Below are positions 1-8,360 of a stretch of 54,578 bases of DNA, one piece after another. The stretch is taken from positions 1-54,578 of the forward strand of contig JAQGMI010000022.1 in assembly GCA_028292435.1 (NCBI GenBank). Reading direction: 5' to 3'. The notes beneath the pieces are model-generated. The model was not told the origin of the DNA, made no database searches, and worked only from the letters and a program-made list of their open reading frames with translations. Each line of letters begins with the position of its first letter. Positions within the stretch are counted from its first letter, which is position 1. A program made the position numbers and the translations under genes. This DNA is from Betaproteobacteria bacterium. Its GTDB lineage: Bacteria; Pseudomonadota; Gammaproteobacteria; Burkholderiales; SG8-41.

Positions 1-340
<340 letters not shown>

Positions 341-546
341 ATCTCTGCAAAAATTATTACTCTCGCTTGACGTTATTACTATTACTGTCGTGCGAGCACT
401 GCTGATTTTAAAGTTGCACATGCTTCCGCGAACGGAAATATGTGCTGCTCCAGAACCAAGTGCCCACACTTATCGGTTGTATATTTTTAAAGAGCGGAGG
501 CGGGCAAGAACTTCAATGTAACTTTGCTCGACCTCAAAGACTGAAG
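341..546 (-). other. rrn operon leader with boxA-like site and hairpin
   Basis: This is the transcribed leader between the rrn promoter and the mature 16S 5' end. It contains a boxA-like antitermination element (minus strand CGCTCTTTAAAAATAT, at 481-496). It also contains a strong hairpin at 416-445: arms GCACAT and TTCCG pair across a CGAA loop, with a 2x2 internal loop. BoxA in rrn leaders normally recruits NusB/S10 to prevent premature termination. The hairpin may serve leader processing; that is inference. Confidence 0.7.
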
Positions 547-575
547 ATTATAAAGAAGCTTTTAAGACATTGCAA
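547..575 (-). promoter_or_regulatory. Sigma-70 rrn promoter
   Basis: Read on the minus strand, a TTGCAA -35 box (570-575) is followed after exactly 17 nt by a consensus TATAAT -10 box (547-552). A run of A residues upstream (complement of the T-run near 588-594) resembles an UP element. This is the expected architecture of a strong rRNA P1 promoter and it points toward the 16S gene. The facing P450 gene starts 108 bp away on the other strand. Confidence 0.85.
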
Positions 576-682
576 CACTATCTTCGCTTTTTTTAATGTG
601 CCGCACTAATATTTCCAAGGCGTCCTGTGCAAGTTAACGTATTTGGCGCGAATTCCGGCAAAAAGTTGCACAATCCTGAGCC

Positions 683-1984
683 ATGAATTCAGCCAGCAAC
701 GCTCTGCGCGGCCCGTCTCAGCCGCTCGACATCACGTTTAATCACGACGCGTTATCGCAGCTTATTGCTGCATTCGCGCAATTCGGCGACGCATTCTGCA
801 TCTCCGAGTCAGTTACGAACGCGCCGATTTATGTTTTCAGCCACCCCGATTGCGTGCGACACGTCCTCGTCGACAATCATCAAAACTACACCAAGGGAAT
901 CGGCATCGAGCGTGTGGGCATTTTGCTCGGTAAGGGAATCATGGTGAGCGAAGGCGAACTATGGCGCCGGCAGCGGCGCATGATTCAGCCAGCCTTTCAC
1001 CGCGACGTAATTGCCCGCATGCTTGGGCATATCACCGCAGCGAATCAGCAACTGCTCGACACGTGGATTGCATGTGCTAGCGACAACCGCGAGATTTGCA
1101 TCACACAAGACATGAGCGATGTAACGCTCAGCATCGTTTTACGTTCGATCTTTGGCGAAGACTCTCAAGCGATGACGGAAGCGAATGGTTCAAATCCATT
1201 TGCGCTTCTTACAGAGGAAACGGAGCGCAACCTCACGTTCGCATACAAGTTTCGCGCATTGTCCAAGGTCATTTTGGATTGCGTGATGCGCCGCCGTGCA
1301 GATACGCACGAACGCACCGACCTGCTCGCAATGCTGATGGCGGCCCGCGATCGAAAATCGGGCGAGCCGATGCCTGACAAACAGTTACTCGACGAAGTAA
1401 TGACATTGATCGTGGCAGGACACGAAACCACGGCCAGCGCGCTCAACTGGATGTGGTATTTACTATCACAAAATTCGGAAGTCGAGCAGAAACTGGTCGC
1501 TGAAATTAGCGCATTCGCCGAGATACCCTCGACCATCGAAGAAGTGAACGCGCTCAAATACACGCGTCAGGTCGTCGAGGAAACGCTCAGGCTCTATCCG
1601 CCGGGCTGGCTGCTAACCCGCCGCTCGATCAATGCAGATCGCATAGGCGGCTACGACATCGCCGCCAACGCCGACGTGTTTATCTCACCCTACCTCGTGC
1701 ACCGCAATCCGTCCTTCTGGCCCGAGCCCGAGCAGTTCAATCCGGACCGGTTTTCTGAAACGGCCCGAGCCGGCCGCAATCGCTTTTGCTATCTCCCGTT
1801 CGCTTTGGGGCCACGTGCATGCATCGGCGAGAGTTTCGCGATGATCGAGATGATCATGCACGTCGCGACGCTGGCGCGTCACATCCGTCTGCGTTATGTT
1901 CCGAAGTATCCGCTCGAACTCGAGTGCCAGGTCAATTTACGCAGCAAGCACGGCATCTACATGCTGCCCGAACTTCGTCAATAA
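683..1984 (+). CDS. Cytochrome P450
   Basis: This 433-aa protein is a haem-thiolate monooxygenase. It has the I-helix oxygen-activation motif AGHETT (residues 245-250), the K-helix ExxR (E300-R303) and the haem-binding loop FALGPRACIG with axial ligand Cys380. The C-helix WRRQRR stretch near residue 94 is typical of CYP4/CYP102-like fatty-acid hydroxylases. There is no N-terminal membrane anchor, so it is probably soluble and needs separate redox partners, none of which are in the window. It ends 11 bp before the acyl-AMP ligase/ACP gene, so the two are probably co-transcribed. Oxidation of an ACP-bound fatty acyl chain is a plausible but untested role. No clear Shine-Dalgarno precedes the ATG. 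Confidence 0.93.
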   Translation: MNSASNALRGPSQPLDITFNHDALSQLIAAFAQFGDAFCISESVTNAPIYVFSHPDCVRHVLVDNHQNYTKGIGIERVGILLGKGIMVSEGELWRRQRRMIQPAFHRDVIARMLGHITAANQQLLDTWIACASDNREICITQDMSDVTLSIVLRSIFGEDSQAMTEANGSNPFALLTEETERNLTFAYKFRALSKVILDCVMRRRADTHERTDLLAMLMAARDRKSGEPMPDKQLLDEVMTLIVAGHETTASALNWMWYLLSQNSEVEQKLVAEISAFAEIPSTIEEVNALKYTRQVVEETLRLYPPGWLLTRRSINADRIGGYDIAANADVFISPYLVHRNPSFWPEPEQFNPDRFSETARAGRNRFCYLPFALGPRACIGESFAMIEMIMHVATLARHIRLRYVPKYPLELECQVNLRSKHGIYMLPELRQ

Positions 1985-1995
1985 TTTTCCAGATA

Positions 1996-3957
1996 ATGAA
2001 ATTCGCAACACTGAACGATGCGCTGATCGAACGCCGCTCGAGCGCCCGCAGCATTCACTACATCGAAGGCGAAGACAACGAGCGCGCTGTGCGTTTCGCC
2101 GATCTCCATTCACGCGCACTCGGTCTGCTGCATCATTTTCAGGCCTGCGGCGCCAAGCCGGGCGATGAGCTGATACTGCTCGTCGACAACAACGCGCAGT
2201 TTATCGATGCGTTCTGGGCCTGCGTGCTCGGCAATCTGATTGCGGTCCCGCTGGCCGCCGGCACGACGGACGAGCACAAGCTCAAATTTTTCCGGGTGCT
2301 CGATAAATTGAAAGCGCCGCATCTGTGCACCGACGGCAAAATTCACGCGCGTCTCGCCACGTTTGCCGCCCGCACCGCCGCAGAATCCGCGCTCGAACGG
2401 CTCAAACCGAAAACCATTTTCATCGACCGCATCGAAGATATCTCGCACCCCGGCCATCCGCACGCGGCCATGCCTGATGACATCGCGTTCGTGCAGTATT
2501 CGTCAGGCTCGACGAGCGAACCGAAAGGGGTCGCCCTCACCCATCGCAACCTGCTGACGAACATCGCCGCAATCGCGCAAGGCATCAAGCTCAGCGGAGA
2601 GGACATCGGTTTAAGCTGGATGCCGCTGACGCACGACATGGGACTCATTGGCTTTCATCTGACACCGCTCGTCATGGATGTCACGCATCATTTGATGCCG
2701 ACGGCAGTGTTTGTCCGGCGCCCGCAACTGTGGCTGCTTAAAGCAAGCGAAAAGAAAGCAACCGTGCTGTGCTCGCCGAATTTCGGTTATCGGCACTTCC
2801 TGAAAACGTTCAAAGCGGAGAAGGCGGCGCTTGATCTGAAATCCGTGCGCATACTTTTCAACGGCGCCGAGCCGATTTCCGTCGCTATATGCGAAGAATT
2901 TCTGACTACGCTGGTCCCCTTTGGGCTTGCGCGCTCCTCAATGTTTCCAGTCTACGGGCTAGCTGAAGCGAGCCTGGCCGCGACGTTTCCAATGCACGGA
3001 AACGGCTATTCGACTATTAGCGTTCGGCGCGACACTCTCGCCGTTGGCAGCAAGACCGAACCGCTGTCCGCGTCCGATCCGCACGCAAACACGCTCGTGC
3101 TCGTCGGACAGCCTGTCGCGGGCTGCGAACTTCGGATTGCCGACGAGAAGCGACTGGAAATGCCTTCCGGCACGGTCGGCCATGTGCTGATCCGCGGCGA
3201 CAACGTCACGCGCGGGTACTATCGAGATTCCGCTTCTACTGCTGCCGCAATCAGCGATGGCGGCTGGCTCGACACAGGCGACCTCGGATTTTGCTCCAGC
3301 GACGGCCTCGCGATCACCGGCCGCGCCAAAGAAATCCTGTTTGTAAGTGGGCAGAATTATTATCCGCAGGACCTTGAAGCCGTCGTCGAGAAGCATGCCG
3401 GCATCGAACTCGGCAAAGCCGCACTGTGCGGCGTGCGGCCCGACAACGCGGCGACCGATGACGTACTGGCGTTCATCCTGTATCGCGGCGAGCTGACTGA
3501 ATTCCTGCCCACAGTCAAAGCGGTGCGCAAAGCCGTCAACGAGCATATCGGCATCGTTGTCAGCCATGTTATTCCGATTTCTAAAATGCCGAAAACGACG
3601 AGCGGCAAAATCCAGCGTTACCTGCTCGCGGACGCATATCAGAAAGGCGAATTTTCGAACGTCGTCGCCCAACTGCACGACCTGACGGTTCACGCTGCCG
3701 CTGCGGCCCCCGAAGCGCACAATGAAATCGAGCGAAATCTCAAGGAGATTTGCAATTCGTTCCTGACCGACCGGCCGGTCGGCGTGCACGACAACATCTT
3801 CGAATTGGGCACGAGCTCACTGACACTCGCGCAGATCTATCAGCGCATCGAAGTTATTTATCCGGGCCAGCTCGAAGTCACCGATTTTTTCGACTACCCG
3901 ACGATCGCGGAACTGGCGAAGTATCTGCAAAGCCGGCTCAACGCCGCTCAGACATAA
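1996..3957 (+). CDS. Fatty acyl-AMP ligase/acyl-CoA synthetase fused to acyl carrier domain
   Basis: The 653-aa protein starts with an adenylate-forming domain. The phosphate-binding loop is YSSGSTSEPKG (about residues 168-178), with DTGDLGF and GRAKEILFVSG core motifs further on and the C-terminal PKTTSGKIQR lysine motif. Residues about 575-650 form an acyl carrier domain with the phosphopantetheine site ELGTSSL, modified at Ser608. It would activate a fatty acid as acyl-AMP and load it on its own carrier domain. I chose the ATG at 1996, which gives the natural N-terminus of this family; the same frame stays open upstream inside the P450 gene but is not meaningful there. Its 3' end overlaps the convergent acyltransferase by 10 bp. 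The phosphopantetheinyl transferase nearby could activate it. Confidence 0.9.
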   Translation: MKFATLNDALIERRSSARSIHYIEGEDNERAVRFADLHSRALGLLHHFQACGAKPGDELILLVDNNAQFIDAFWACVLGNLIAVPLAAGTTDEHKLKFFRVLDKLKAPHLCTDGKIHARLATFAARTAAESALERLKPKTIFIDRIEDISHPGHPHAAMPDDIAFVQYSSGSTSEPKGVALTHRNLLTNIAAIAQGIKLSGEDIGLSWMPLTHDMGLIGFHLTPLVMDVTHHLMPTAVFVRRPQLWLLKASEKKATVLCSPNFGYRHFLKTFKAEKAALDLKSVRILFNGAEPISVAICEEFLTTLVPFGLARSSMFPVYGLAEASLAATFPMHGNGYSTISVRRDTLAVGSKTEPLSASDPHANTLVLVGQPVAGCELRIADEKRLEMPSGTVGHVLIRGDNVTRGYYRDSASTAAAISDGGWLDTGDLGFCSSDGLAITGRAKEILFVSGQNYYPQDLEAVVEKHAGIELGKAALCGVRPDNAATDDVLAFILYRGELTEFLPTVKAVRKAVNEHIGIVVSHVIPISKMPKTTSGKIQRYLLADAYQKGEFSNVVAQLHDLTVHAAAAAPEAHNEIERNLKEICNSFLTDRPVGVHDNIFELGTSSLTLAQIYQRIEVIYPGQLEVTDFFDYPTIAELAKYLQSRLNAAQT

Positions 3958-4799
3958 AGCGGCTTTTTATATTTCCATTTTCGGTACATCCATAGCCAGT
4001 CGGCCGGATGCCGCGAAATGTGCGCCTCCGCCGCGCGCGCATAACGTTCGATGATGTCGGTGCCTTCGCCGCTGTAAGGCGGTTGGGCGAGCGGCTGCAA
4101 CGTCGCCTCGTAAAAACCGCGGCGCGTCCTCGCGATACCGACAAAGAACACCGGCGCCCGCACTATGCGCGCAATTTTGTCGGCGCCCACAAAAAAAGCC
4201 GTGTCCTGATTCAGGAACGTCGTCCAATGCTTCTCTTCGTCGCGCGGCGGTGTCTGATCGGCGACCAGCGCAAAAATTCGTCCACTTGCCCGCCGCTTGA
4301 GCACTTCGACCAGAAAATCCTTGACCGCGATCGGATTGCCGCCGAAACGCGAACGCGTCTCGAACATGAAGCGATCGATGGCCGCGACGCGCAGCGGTTT
4401 GTAAACCGCATCAACGCTCACCTTGAGCTCGAGGCAAGCTACGAGCAGCAGCCATTCCCAGTTGCAATGATGTGAAGCAAGCAGCACGACCGGCTGATTG
4501 GCGCTTAAATACGGTGCAAGCAGTTCGAGATTGTGAATTCGCATGCGCTCGCGAATTGCGGCGGGCTCCATCGCAGCGCCTTTAAGAACTTCCGCGATCA
4601 GGTCGAACGCATTGTGATACGACTGCCGGGCGATGCGTTCAATTTCCGCCGCCGGCTTATCGGGGAACGAACGCTGCAGATTGCCGATTGACAGCGCCTG
4701 ACGAAAACGCCCGAGGCGGTACACGAGCACATAAAGCAAATCGGTTAACGCGTACAATACGCTTAACGGCAATCGTGACAGTAGTTTCAGCAACAGCAT
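3948..4799 (-). CDS. LpxL/HtrB-family lipid acyltransferase
   Basis: This 283-aa inner-membrane protein belongs to the lysophospholipid/lipid A late acyltransferase family. An N-terminal hydrophobic segment (residues 1-30) precedes the catalytic HX4E motif, H110 to E115 within SHHCNWEW. The C-terminal HPADWLWMYRKWK stretch is also typical. Lipid A enzymes transfer an acyl chain from acyl-ACP, but homologues outside lipid A loci often serve other lipids. Placement between an acyl-AMP ligase/ACP and a phosphopantetheinyl transferase suggests it may take the acyl chain from that carrier. The ATG at 4799 gives the normal N-terminus; the frame remains open to 4877. Confidence 0.85.
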   Translation of the reverse strand: MLLLKLLSRLPLSVLYALTDLLYVLVYRLGRFRQALSIGNLQRSFPDKPAAEIERIARQSYHNAFDLIAEVLKGAAMEPAAIRERMRIHNLELLAPYLSANQPVVLLASHHCNWEWLLLVACLELKVSVDAVYKPLRVAAIDRFMFETRSRFGGNPIAVKDFLVEVLKRRASGRIFALVADQTPPRDEEKHWTTFLNQDTAFFVGADKIARIVRAPVFFVGIARTRRGFYEATLQPLAQPPYSGEGTDIIERYARAAEAHISRHPADWLWMYRKWKYKKPLYV

Positions 4800-4826
4800 G
4801 CCGGGCGGCTCGTCTTGGAAGTTCTT

Positions 4827-5600
4827 ATGGAAACGTGCGCTAGCGTAAGGGAGTGTCCGCCATCCGGCAAGTCGCACGACACGCCGAAAGACGATCTCGC
4901 GCGCATTGCATCACGCGCCGCAGTTTCGCATCCAGGCATTGAAATGTGGCTTATTCCGCTGACCGTGGATTCAGGCTGCCGGCAACAATGCGAAAGTCTG
5001 CTGTCGCACGACGAGTGCACCAGGGCCGCCCGCTTTTACTTCGAGCGGCACCAGACTCGCTATAGCGTCGCGCGCGGCATATTGCGAGTACTTCTCGGCA
5101 ACTACCTGAATATTTCACCGGCAGCTGTCTCGCTCTTATTAACCGAGTTTGGCAAGCCGGTCCTGGCGGCCCCATTTTCGAACGTCCACTTCAACCTCGC
5201 TCATACAGGCGAGTTGGCGATCTGCGCGATCTCGCGTGATTATGTTCCTGGCGTCGACATCGAAAGCGCGCATCGCATCGTCGATCACGATGCGCTCGCG
5301 CGCCGATTTTTCTCAGAACGGGAATTTGCGTGGTTCAAACAAATTTCTGCCGATCAGCGTCACGCCGCATTTTTGACGTGCTGGACGCGCAAGGAAGCCG
5401 TCGCCAAAGCGATCGGCCGGGGCTTGCATATACCGCTCGATCAGATTGAAGTGACGGTCGCGCCGCATGAGCCGCCGCAGTTGTTGTCCGCGCCGGACTG
5501 CGACCCCGGCGACTGGACCTTATGCAACGTCAACGCCGGCGACGACTTTGTCGCGGCGCTGGCCATGCACTCCCCGAGCGCCCCTAACCTGCAGTATTGA
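4827..5600 (+). CDS. Sfp-type 4'-phosphopantetheinyl transferase
   Basis: The protein transfers the phosphopantetheine arm of CoA to a serine of carrier proteins. Magnesium-binding GVDIE (residues 142-146) and WTRKEA (186-191) are the two defining motifs, and FNLAHTGE (about 122-129) matches the usual substrate-binding stretch. The start is uncertain: ATG 4827 gives 257 aa, while an internal ATG at 4944 (MWLIPL) would give 218 aa and fits the common family N-terminus. Only 27 bp separate the 4827 start from the divergent acyltransferase start, which favours the shorter form or overlapping promoters. The obvious partner is the acyl carrier domain at 1996-3957. The 3' end overlaps the convergent minus-strand gene by 17 bp. 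Confidence 0.88.
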   Translation: METCASVRECPPSGKSHDTPKDDLARIASRAAVSHPGIEMWLIPLTVDSGCRQQCESLLSHDECTRAARFYFERHQTRYSVARGILRVLLGNYLNISPAAVSLLLTEFGKPVLAAPFSNVHFNLAHTGELAICAISRDYVPGVDIESAHRIVDHDALARRFFSEREFAWFKQISADQRHAAFLTCWTRKEAVAKAIGRGLHIPLDQIEVTVAPHEPPQLLSAPDCDPGDWTLCNVNAGDDFVAALAMHSPSAPNLQY

Positions 5601-6654
5601 CGGCGCGCGTAATCGCGCGTGAGTTGCCGAAACACGGCACGTAAACCGAATGTGTGCCGGGCCCGCCGGCGACCATCAGGCAGATGTCGTCAGCTTTGTG
5701 CGCGATCGTGAGTATCGTGTCAGGTCCGATTTCACCGAGCTCTTCGCTGCGCGAACTTTTAACGCGCAGAAGATCCTTTGCCGCCATGTGTTTAGCCGGC
5801 ATCTTGGTCAATTCCCACAAGCGCGCCTTGACGTCCGCTTTACTCAAGCCGCCGCGCCGGAATATTTCCGCATGCTCGGGGGCAATCATGAGCCACGGTT
5901 CGCCGCCATGGCAGTACTCGTTGCTCGCGGGATGGACCATGCTCTCCGCAATCACGCGCAAGAGATCGACGTGGTCCTTTGCGTGCGTATTCAGGTTCAA
6001 CGTACCTTCCGCGCCGACGACCGTCACGGTGCTTTGATCCGGCTTGAACCCGCGTTCGACGTGCAGTGCGTCCCACGGGCTTTCCGCTTCATTCTCCGCG
6101 CAGCAGAACGTATATTTACCCGGCTGACCTTGCGTTGCGCGATCCATTTCCCCCGGCAATGCGCCGCCGATGTTGCGTAAGACGAGCCGCAAAGCGCGTC
6201 CAAGCGTGGCGTTCGCCCACACACCCTCGCCCAGGCAGTTGTACGTCGCGTTAACGCCGATTTCCTGCGCGAGCGGTCCGTTGACGATGACCCAGATCGC
6301 AACGGGATTTGTCGTGGCCTGGATGCCCTGCAGGTTAAATTCGGGATCGGCGACTGCCTCGACCGCCGCAATCAATGCCGGCAAGTATTCGGGATCGCAC
6401 CCGGCGAGCACCGCATTGATTGCGATGCGCTCGACCGTCGCGGCGCCAAAACCCGGCGCGATTTGCGCCACAATTTCGTCCGCCGGTCGCCGCGCGTGCC
6501 GCAACATGCGCTCGACGCGCTCGACGGTGGGCGGCACGATCGGCAAACCGTCACTCCATCGCTTTTCGCGATACAGCTTGTTGATTGCGTCGAAGTCGTC
6601 AGGACATTCAAAGAGCGCCGCGCGTTGCGCCGACTGCATATTTTCTCCGCTCAT
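5584..6654 (-). CDS. Conserved 356-aa protein, partner of UGSC selenoprotein
   Basis: I cannot assign this protein to a characterised enzyme family. It is 356 aa, has no signal peptide or transmembrane segments and looks cytosolic. It contains many Gly/Asn/Ala-rich conserved-looking stretches, such as LAGCDPEYLPALIAA and ATTNPVAIWVIVNGP, a CC pair in YTFCCAENE and a GGPGTHSVY segment near the C-terminus. Its ATG overlaps the TGA of the upstream selenoprotein gene (ATGA at 6651-6654), which implies translational coupling and a shared pathway. It is the last gene of the TctC, selenoprotein, 356-aa operon. A role in handling an imported organic acid or thiol intermediate is only inference. Confidence 0.8.
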   Translation of the reverse strand: MSGENMQSAQRAALFECPDDFDAINKLYREKRWSDGLPIVPPTVERVERMLRHARRPADEIVAQIAPGFGAATVERIAINAVLAGCDPEYLPALIAAVEAVADPEFNLQGIQATTNPVAIWVIVNGPLAQEIGVNATYNCLGEGVWANATLGRALRLVLRNIGGALPGEMDRATQGQPGKYTFCCAENEAESPWDALHVERGFKPDQSTVTVVGAEGTLNLNTHAKDHVDLLRVIAESMVHPASNEYCHGGEPWLMIAPEHAEIFRRGGLSKADVKARLWELTKMPAKHMAAKDLLRVKSSRSEELGEIGPDTILTIAHKADDICLMVAGGPGTHSVYVPCFGNSRAITRAVNTAG

Positions 6655-7193
6655 TTTGCCGCGCCCTCCCGCATCAGACGCGCGACTTCAGTCACGCATT
6701 GCTCGGCGATTGCGCGGACCTCATCGCGGCTGCGAATCCCGAACGGATGCTGAATCACCGCGATTGGCAGCGCGGCGTAGCCAAGCGCCCTGGCCTGCGC
6801 ACGACCCAGCGTGATGAAAGCGGTCGAGCAAACGGTCAGCGCCGCCCGGCCCCGCTTCGCGATTTCTACACTGTCGTGGATACTCCACGACGTGCAAGAC
6901 CCTCAATCGCCCGATCCGGTAATGACGAGGTCGCACTGCTCCGCAAATTCCTTGATGACCTCGTCCGGCGCAGGCACCGACGCCGAACGCTTTTGCCGCT
7001 TGAGTACCTGGCGGACACCATGCTTGCTCTTTAGCAACTCGGCGAGATCGTCGACCAGATAATTGAAATTCGGCTTCGCATTGTCGATAAAACCGACGAC
7101 CTTGCCCGCGAGGGCGGCGAGCAATTGTTCTGGCTGCTCGGGCCGCGCCAGCCGTGGCGCCGTCGGATCGTAAAGTAAAACTGTTCCAGTCAT
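6651..7193 (-). CDS. UGSC-family selenoprotein (in-frame TGA read as Sec)
   Basis: The frame runs from ATG 7193 (Shine-Dalgarno AGGAG six bases upstream) through 96 codons to TGA at 6903-6905. It then continues for another 83 codons to TGA 6651-6653. Read through, the product is 180 aa with the motif GD-U-GSCTSWS: Sec97 and Cys100 form the UGSC redox motif that names this (seleno)protein family. The downstream half keeps coding character (GYAALPIAVIQHPFG) and ends exactly at the ATGA overlap with the next gene, so this is not a broken gene. A SECIS-type hairpin immediately follows the TGA. The N-terminal half (VLLYDPTA..., KVVGFIDNAKPNF) also looks intact. Function is unknown; a thiol or selenol redox role is likely. 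It requires selA, selB, selC and selD elsewhere in the genome. Confidence 0.9.
6867..6896 (-). promoter_or_regulatory. Bacterial SECIS element
   Basis: On the minus-strand mRNA, GUCGUGG (6891-6885) pairs perfectly with CCACGAC (6879-6873) around the five-base loop AGUAU. The stem extends by UGCAC (6896-6892) pairing with GUGUA (6871-6867) across a single bulged A at 6872, giving 12 pairs. Counting the U of UGA (6905) as 1, the loop G and U fall at 23 and 24. As I recall, these are the positions needed for SelB binding in fdhF. This structure supports decoding of TGA 6903-6905 as selenocysteine. Confidence 0.88.
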
Positions 7194-7247
7194 GTGGTTC
7201 TCCTGAAGATTAGCTTTGAGTGGGCGTCAATGCATGCAACGCAAAAA

Positions 7248-8240
7248 TTATTCGGGCCGGATGTTCGCGCGCGCAATCAATTTCGTCCAGCGGTCGATTT
7301 CAGCGCGTATATAAGCATCGACTTCCTGCGGGGTATTGCCGACGGGTTCGGCGCCCTGCGCGAGCAATTGCTCCTTGGCGGCGGCGGACGTCAGCACTTT
7401 CACCGTCTCGTCATGCACCCGCGCAACGATTGGCCGCGGTGTACCCGCCGGTGCCAGCAATGCGTACCACAACGTTGTCTCGTAACCGTTATAACCGGCT
7501 TCAGCCACCGTCGGAATGTCCGGTGCGGACGGCGACCGCTTGCTGCCCGTCATCGCGAGCGCGCGCAGCTTGCCCGACTTCACGTGCGGCATTGCAGGCA
7601 GCGGGCTCGTGCACATGAACTGCACCTGGCCGCCGATCACATCAATGAGCGCCGGCGCGGCGCCTTTGTATGGTACGTGCGTGAATTTGATGCCCGCCAT
7701 CCAGCTCAGCAGCTCAACCGCGAGATGCCCGCCGGTGCCCGGGCCCGACGACGCATAAGCGATCTTGCCGGGCTGCGGCTTCGCCGCCGCCACGAGTTCA
7801 CGGATGTTGTTGACGCCGAGCGATGGATTCGCGACAAATACGAGCGGCGAACTCGCGACCATGGTGATCGACGAAAAATCCTTGATCGTGTCGTACGGCA
7901 GTTTCTTCTGCAGGCCCGGGTTGATGCTATGCGTTGCGCTGGCGAGAAACAGCGTATAGCCGTCAGGCGGCGCCTTGGCGGCGATTTCCGTCGCGATGAT
8001 CTGCGCGCCGCCGCCGCGATTGTCGATCACGATCTGCTGGCCGAGATTTTCGCTGAGCCGCGGACTCAGCAGGCGCCCGACGATATCGCCTGCCCCGCCT
8101 GCCGGATACGGGATGATCATGCGAACCGCGCGCTGCGGGTAATTATCTGCGGCGCCGGCAATGCCTCCGGCGCAGAGCGCGGCGCTCAATGCACCAGCGA
8201 CTGAAATAATACTAAGCCTGAAACGCAATGACTCCTCCAT
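7248..8240 (-). CDS. TctC/Bug-family solute-binding protein (first of seven)
   Basis: This is a 330-aa periplasmic protein of the Bug family, which binds carboxylates for tripartite tricarboxylate transporters. It has a signal peptide ending near AGAAD, then the family markers YPQRAVRMIIPYPAGG, NRGGG, APPDGYTL, a short Gly-rich ASSGPGTGGH loop and the HVPYKG motif. I chose the ATG at 8240 because it places the signal peptide at the N-terminus. It leads the minus-strand operon with the UGSC selenoprotein 54 bp downstream. That suggests the operon deals with one imported organic acid. It is divergent from the AtuA-like gene, with 120 bp between the starts for both promoters. Confidence 0.9.
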   Translation of the reverse strand: MEESLRFRLSIISVAGALSAALCAGGIAGAADNYPQRAVRMIIPYPAGGAGDIVGRLLSPRLSENLGQQIVIDNRGGGAQIIATEIAAKAPPDGYTLFLASATHSINPGLQKKLPYDTIKDFSSITMVASSPLVFVANPSLGVNNIRELVAAAKPQPGKIAYASSGPGTGGHLAVELLSWMAGIKFTHVPYKGAAPALIDVIGGQVQFMCTSPLPAMPHVKSGKLRALAMTGSKRSPSAPDIPTVAEAGYNGYETTLWYALLAPAGTPRPIVARVHDETVKVLTSAAAKEQLLAQGAEPVGNTPQEVDAYIRAEIDRWTKLIARANIRPE

Positions 8241-8360
8241 CCAATCGTGTGTGTCGTCGCCTGAATTATAACGTCTGCGCGCGTCGTCACGGCACGCCTG
8301 CATTGCGAGACGGCCCCTTCTTCTCGTAGACTCCATAGCTCAACTCACAACAAACCATTC

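Noticed and set aside
1786..1995. N-terminal extension of the acyl-AMP ligase
   Set aside because: The 70 additional codons lie inside the P450 gene in another frame and have no family-like sequence; ATG 1996 fits the family start.
2959..3789. Long minus-strand frame opposite the acyl-AMP ligase
   Set aside because: It mirrors a well-supported gene and its translation has the Arg/Ala/Asp-rich composition of an antisense shadow.
6903..7193. A 96-codon stand-alone gene or pseudogene ending at TGA 6903
   Set aside because: Coding continues in frame after the TGA, the UGSC motif starts there, a SECIS hairpin follows and the read-through stop overlaps the next start, so the TGA is read as selenocysteine.
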